A model generated the notes under the pieces. It had not been told where the DNA came from. It was given only the letters and a program-made list of their open reading frames with translations, and searched no databases. A stretch of DNA of 9,510 nt. Source: DASTGO01 sp035719045 (GTDB taxonomy: Bacteria; Actinomycetota; Actinomycetes; Actinomycetales; Kineosporiaceae). A program made the position numbers and the translations under genes. The DNA lies in the NCBI GenBank assembly GCA_035719045.1, contig DASTGO010000065.1, forward strand, positions 1-9,510. The letters run 5' to 3'. Within the stretch, counting starts at the first letter, position 1. Every line of letters starts with the position of its first letter. Of the stretch, positions 6,367 to 9,510 are shown in pieces.

Positions 6367-7800
6367 TCAGGAGTTGAAGCCGAGGCCGAGCCGGTCCAGT
6401 GCGCGCAGCCACAGGTTGCGGTGCCCGCCGGTGCGGTCGGCCCGGTCCAGGGACCACCGGGTGAGGTCGATGCCGATTCCGCGCACGGGCTCCGGCGGGA
6501 ACGGCAGCGGCCGGCTGCGGACCATGTCCAGCCGGGTCCGCTCGGTGTCGAGGCCCTCCAGCAGGTCGAGCATGACCGCGGCCCCGAACCGGGTGGCCCC
6601 CACCCCGAGCCCGGTGTACCCCGCGACATAGGCGACCCGCCCGGCGTGGGCCGTCCCCCAGAACGGGCTGAACCGCGAGCAGGTGTCGATGGCGCCACCC
6701 CAGGTGTGGCTGATCCGGATGCCCTCCAACTGCGGGAAGGTCTCCACCAGGTGGGTGGCCAGCAGGGCGGAGGTGGCGGGCCGCTGGTCCAGTTGCGGGC
6801 CGAATCCGTTGCCCCGGTAGTAGATCGCGTCGTAGCCGCCGAACAGGATCCGGTCCTCGCCGGTACGACGGTCGGTCGTCAGCCGGTAGTAGTGGAACTG
6901 GTTACCGGCATCGGCCAGCCCCTGCCGCCCGGCCCAGCCGATCTCCGCGCGCTGCTGCGGCGTCAGCGGTTCGGTGACCACCGCGTAGTCGTACACCGGG
7001 ACCACGTAGTGCCGGATCCGCCGCAGCAGGGGCGGGTAGGCGTTGCCGGCCAGCGCCACCCGGGCGGCCCGGACCCCGCCGTAGGAGGTGCGCAGCCGGA
7101 CTCCGGCGGGGTCCGTGCTCAGGGCCAGCACCGGGGTCCGCTCGTACAGCCGGACTCCCAGCTGCAGGCAGGCCTCGCGCAGCCCCCAGGCCAGCCGGGC
7201 CGGGTCGACCAGGGCCGTGCCGTGCGGCTCGGACACCCCGGCCAGGTAGCGCGGGGAGACCACCTCGGCCCGCAGCTGGTCACGGTCCAGCCAACCGACC
7301 TCCTGGCCGTACCGGCGGGCCAGCTCGGCGTACTCGGCCAGCTCCCCGACCTGGTGCTCCTCGGTGGCCACGTCGATCTCGCCCGTCCGCTCGAACCCGC
7401 AGTCGATCCCGAACTGCGCGATGGTGGCCTCGATCTGGTCCAGGTTGCGCGCGCCGAGGTCGAGCAGGGTGGGTAGTTCGGCCGCGAACCGGGCCTCACC
7501 GTTGGCCAGGCCGTGGGTCAGCGACGCCGAGCAGAACCCGCCGTTGCGCCCGCTGGCCGCGTGGCCGGCGGTCTCCCCCTCCAGGACCACCACGTCACGG
7601 TCGGGGTCGATCTGCTTGGCCAGCAGGGCGGTCCACAGCCCGGTGTACCCGGCTCCGACGATGGCGAGGTCGGCCGACTCGGCCCCGACCAGGCCGGGCC
7701 GGGGTTCCGGGCGATCCGGGGCGTCCAGCCAGAACGGGACGGGCGACGCCTCGCGGAGGGAGGCCCGGGCGGATGCGGTCGGGGTGCTGGCGAACGGCAC
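6367..7800 (-). CDS. FAD-dependent oxidoreductase, DAO family (gamma-glutamylputrescine-oxidase-like)
   Basis: This 477-aa protein is of usual length for PuuB/OrdL-type amine or amino-acid oxidases, which oxidise a C-N bond using FAD and O2. A Rossmann FAD site lies at 45-74 (AIVGAGYTGLWTALLAK, ending with E74 for the ribose). It is followed by ETAGHAASGRNGGFCSASLTHG at about 76-97, typical of this subgroup, and by the C-terminal FAD contact YVAGYTGLGVGATRFG at 391-406. GGAIDTCSRFSPFWG at 368-382 is also typical of the PuuB-like branch. There is no signal peptide, so the protein should be cytoplasmic. The GTG start at 7800 is chosen because GAAGGA lies ten bases upstream (7811-7816) and the N-terminus aligns with the family's FWLD element. 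It lies 111 bp downstream of the permease gene on the same strand. The substrate is undetermined; no puuA, puuC or puuD homologue is in the window. Confidence 0.92.
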   Translation of the reverse strand: MPFASTPTASARASLREASPVPFWLDAPDRPEPRPGLVGAESADLAIVGAGYTGLWTALLAKQIDPDRDVVVLEGETAGHAASGRNGGFCSASLTHGLANGEARFAAELPTLLDLGARNLDQIEATIAQFGIDCGFERTGEIDVATEEHQVGELAEYAELARRYGQEVGWLDRDQLRAEVVSPRYLAGVSEPHGTALVDPARLAWGLREACLQLGVRLYERTPVLALSTDPAGVRLRTSYGGVRAARVALAGNAYPPLLRRIRHYVVPVYDYAVVTEPLTPQQRAEIGWAGRQGLADAGNQFHYYRLTTDRRTGEDRILFGGYDAIYYRGNGFGPQLDQRPATSALLATHLVETFPQLEGIRISHTWGGAIDTCSRFSPFWGTAHAGRVAYVAGYTGLGVGATRFGAAVMLDLLEGLDTERTRLDMVRSRPLPFPPEPVRGIGIDLTRWSLDRADRTGGHRNLWLRALDRLGLGFNS

Positions 7801-7810
7801 GACGTCACAG

Positions 7811-7816
7811 TCCTTC
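7811..7816 (-). promoter_or_regulatory. Ribosome binding site of the FAD oxidoreductase gene
   Basis: The minus strand reads GAAGGA ten bases before the GTG at 7800. This supports that start over the overlapping out-of-frame GTG at 7808. Confidence 0.7.
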
Positions 7817-7911
7817 GATCTGCGGGCGGTGGCCGGACGCCAGGCGCCAGAGCACTTCTAGCACGCCCGGCGATCGCGCGGCAGCACCCCCGCCGTCGGT
7901 GACCGTCCGGC

Positions 7912-9099
7912 TCAGGCGGCCGGGACGCCGCTGCTCGCGAGATCCTTGGCCGACAGGGGCGCCGCGGACGACTTCTCGCGCTCGGCCGCCGACGCCAGCT
8001 CCTCCTCCAGTTGGCGGGCGCCGAGGCTGTTGCGCATGGCCCAGCCGATCGCGCCGAGGAAGACCACGACGACCACGCTCACGCCGATCACCGAGGCGGG
8101 CTTGGGCAGCTGGGTCACCCGGTAGACCAGCCAGCCCACCGCCGCGGTCGCCGGGATCGTCCCCACCCAGGTGAGGACCATCTCGCCGATGGTGCGCAGG
8201 CCGATGCCGCGCCGGGCGGCGGCACCCGCGCCGACCACCGAGAAGGTCGCCGCATGCGTGGTGGACAGCGGGATGCCGAGGTCGGTGCCGCCGAAGATGG
8301 CCACGGTGGCGCCGAGGTTGGCGGTGGCGCCGGTCCGGGCGTTGAGATGGGTCAGTTTCAGGCCGACGGTCTCGATGATCCGCCAGCCGCCCCACATCGT
8401 GCCCAGGGCGATCGCGGCGTAAGCGGCCAGGGCGACCCACTCCGGCACCGGGATGTTGCCCGAGGCGCCGTGCAGGTACCCGGCCCCGGCCAGCAGGGCG
8501 GCCATCACGCCCATCGTCTTCTGCGCGTCGTTGGCCCCGTGGCCGAAGGACATCGCGGCCGCCGTGGCCAGCTGCAGTGCCTTGAACGGCCGGGAGTTGT
8601 CATGCCATCCGGTGAGCTTCTGCAGGCCCATCACGAACGGGGTGACCAGTGCGGCGATGACGAAGGCCACCAGCGGGGAGATGACGATGAACAGTGCCGT
8701 CTTCTCGACGCTGGGCCAGCTGATCGCGTGCAGGCCGCCGGCGCTGATCCCGGCGCCGACCAGGCCGCCGATCACCGCGTGGCTGGACGAGCTCGGCATC
8801 CCGAAGAACCAGGTGAGGTAGTTCCAGGCGATCGCGCCCAGGAGTGCCGCGAACACCACGGCCACGCTCTCGGTGCCGGGCTTGACGATCTTGGCGACGG
8901 TGTTGGCCACCGCGGTGCCCACGAAGAAGTACGCGGCGAAGTTGCAGACGGCCGAGAAGCCGACCGCGAGCCGGGCGGGCATGGCCCGGGTGGCGACCAC
9001 GGTGGCGATCGAGTTGGCCGCGTCATGGAAGCCGTTGGAGAAGTCGAAGAGAAGAGCCAGGGCGATCACAGCGATCACGCTGAGCAGCAACAGGTCCAC
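7912..9099 (-). CDS. Inorganic phosphate permease, PiT family
   Basis: This integral membrane transporter moves inorganic phosphate (as a metal-phosphate complex in bacterial Pit) into the cell with protons. Both copies of the PiT signature region are present: GFHDAANSIAT at 23-33 and FGHGANDAQKTMG at 185-197. GMPSSSSHA at 100-108 and PLSTTHAA at 277-284 are the matching second elements. Long hydrophobic segments run throughout, for example 3-20, 44-66, 78-98, 135-158, 225-240, 305-326 and 336-354. The tail from about 357 is charged and probably cytoplasmic. The 395-aa length is normal for a bacterial Pit. I prefer the GTG at 9099 over an upstream in-frame ATG at 9141: GGGGAGG sits four bases before it, and the 14 extra residues are hydrophilic and unlike the family. 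No PhoU-like DUF47 partner gene is visible beside it. Confidence 0.93.
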   Translation of the reverse strand: MDLLLLSVIAVIALALLFDFSNGFHDAANSIATVVATRAMPARLAVGFSAVCNFAAYFFVGTAVANTVAKIVKPGTESVAVVFAALLGAIAWNYLTWFFGMPSSSSHAVIGGLVGAGISAGGLHAISWPSVEKTALFIVISPLVAFVIAALVTPFVMGLQKLTGWHDNSRPFKALQLATAAAMSFGHGANDAQKTMGVMAALLAGAGYLHGASGNIPVPEWVALAAYAAIALGTMWGGWRIIETVGLKLTHLNARTGATANLGATVAIFGGTDLGIPLSTTHAATFSVVGAGAAARRGIGLRTIGEMVLTWVGTIPATAAVGWLVYRVTQLPKPASVIGVSVVVVVFLGAIGWAMRNSLGARQLEEELASAAEREKSSAAPLSAKDLASSGVPAA

Positions 9100-9103
9100 G
9101 GAG

Positions 9104-9110
9104 CCTCCCC
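9104..9110 (-). promoter_or_regulatory. Ribosome binding site that sets the permease start
   Basis: The minus strand reads GGGGAGG here, four bases before the GTG at 9099. It is the strongest Shine-Dalgarno in the area and is the reason the start is placed 42 bp downstream of the in-frame ATG. Confidence 0.75.
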
Positions 9111-9193
9111 AGTCGTACCCGCGGCCAGGATGGCAGATCAAGGCCCCCGCCCAGCGGGACCGCAGGACCCGCGACTCGGGGCGGACATCCGGC

Positions 9194-9303
9194 GTTCACA
9201 CCTCCGAAACGCAACTGACCTGCGGCAACCGATCGCCGTTGCAGTCCGGTTGAAGTCGCGTTCACGCGCCGTTCAACAAAGATTCGGCCATCGTTCGGCG
9301 ACT
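9194..9303 (+). promoter_or_regulatory. PHO-box-like array of 11-bp direct repeats (candidate PhoP site)
   Basis: From 9238 six contiguous 11-mers follow each other: GTTGCAGTCCG, GTTGAAGTCGC, GTTCACGCGCC, GTTCAACAAAG, ATTCGGCCATC and GTTCGGCGACT. A seventh, GTTCACACCTC at 9194-9204, is exactly four periods (44 bp) away. Streptomyces PhoP binds direct repeats of 11 bp with a conserved GTTCACC-like first half, so spacing, phase and sequence all fit. The array lies 95-139 bp upstream of the phosphate permease, a known type of PhoP target. The GTTC strand is opposite to the permease coding strand, so an unseen rightward gene beyond 9510 could also be the target. Confidence 0.65.
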
Positions 9304-9510
9304 GCCGGAGGGCTGTCGGGACCCACGGCGACGACCCAGCCCGAACGGGCACTCTGCGTGACGAAACTCCGGACCGGCCCACGATCCATCCGCCGGGCAC
9401 GGACCGGCCGGGGCGGGCGTCCACACGACGGGACGGGTCCGTGCTGGCGTGGAGGATCACGCCCGAACCCGATGGGCACGGTGGCACATAGCGCCCTGAA
9501 AACGGGCACC

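Larger units (their letters stand above)
9100..9510. other. Region without a supported gene, upstream of the permease
   Basis: Apart from the permease ribosome binding site and the PHO-box-like array, nothing here looks coding; open frames on either strand have no family resemblance. A GC-rich 12-mer GCCC-GAAC-GGGC sits at 9339-9350, and the 10-mer CGGACCGGCC occurs twice (9370 and 9400). A rightward frame opens at an ATG at 9472 and runs off the edge after 13 codons, with GGAGG about 16 bases upstream. That is too little to call. Confidence 0.6.

Noticed and set aside
7801..7911. Terminator or promoter between the permease and oxidoreductase genes
   Set aside because: No stable stem or recognisable promoter hexamers apart from the oxidoreductase ribosome binding site; cotranscription cannot be decided.
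9100..9141. Upstream ATG at 9141 as the permease start
   Set aside because: It adds 14 hydrophilic residues unlike Pit proteins, while the GTG at 9099 has an excellent Shine-Dalgarno right before it.
9339..9350. GCCCGAACGGGC palindrome as an operator
   Set aside because: Short GC palindromes like this are expected often by chance at this base composition, and nothing ties it to a promoter.
1..9510. Defence system, CRISPR array, mobile element or RNA gene
   Set aside because: I found no transposase, integrase, spaced identical repeats, tRNA-like cloverleaf or rRNA segment on either strand.

Overview
The window comes from a very GC-rich actinobacterium. The evidence is strong G/C preference at third codon positions, GTG and TTG starts, long spurious open frames opposite every real gene, and gene families common in Actinobacteria. 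The genus cannot be named from sequence alone; a Pseudonocardiales, Nakamurellales or Geodermatophilales relative would fit.

Layout, left to right. (1) A leftward (minus-strand) cluster, otsA-otsB-ATP-grasp/alpha-E, fills positions 1-4912. otsA (trehalose-6-phosphate synthase) and otsB (trehalose-6-phosphate phosphatase) overlap by a GTGA junction. After a 53-bp gap follows a large protein of the circularly permuted type 2 ATP-grasp family with an alpha-E domain, cut off by the left edge. (2) A 420-bp divergent intergenic region (4913-5332) is less GC-rich in its right half and holds several candidate regulatory sites. (3) A rightward cyclase-family (kynurenine-formamidase-like) gene lies at 5333-6325, with a long Pro/Ala-rich N-terminus and an altered metal-binding motif. 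(4) Convergent to it, a leftward FAD-dependent oxidoreductase of the DAO/PuuB type lies at 6367-7800, and upstream of that a leftward Pit-family phosphate permease at 7912-9099. (5) A 411-bp stretch (9100-9510) with no supported gene lies upstream of the permease. It contains the most striking non-coding signal here: six contiguous 11-bp units, five beginning GTT and one ATT, with a seventh in-phase copy 44 bp away. This is the architecture of actinobacterial PhoP-binding PHO boxes.

How the genes fit together. OtsA condenses a nucleotide-activated glucose with glucose-6-phosphate, and OtsB removes the phosphate to give trehalose, so this is a complete de novo trehalose pathway. Why an ATP-grasp/alpha-E protein of unresolved substrate sits in the same transcription unit is not known. 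The permease would import phosphate, probably under phosphate-starvation control. The cyclase-like hydrolase and the FAD oxidoreductase look like small-molecule amine/amide catabolism enzymes, but nothing in the window fixes their substrates. I see no mobile element, CRISPR array, RNA gene or defence system. The window is mostly recognisable metabolism; the points of interest are regulatory sites and unusual protein extensions.
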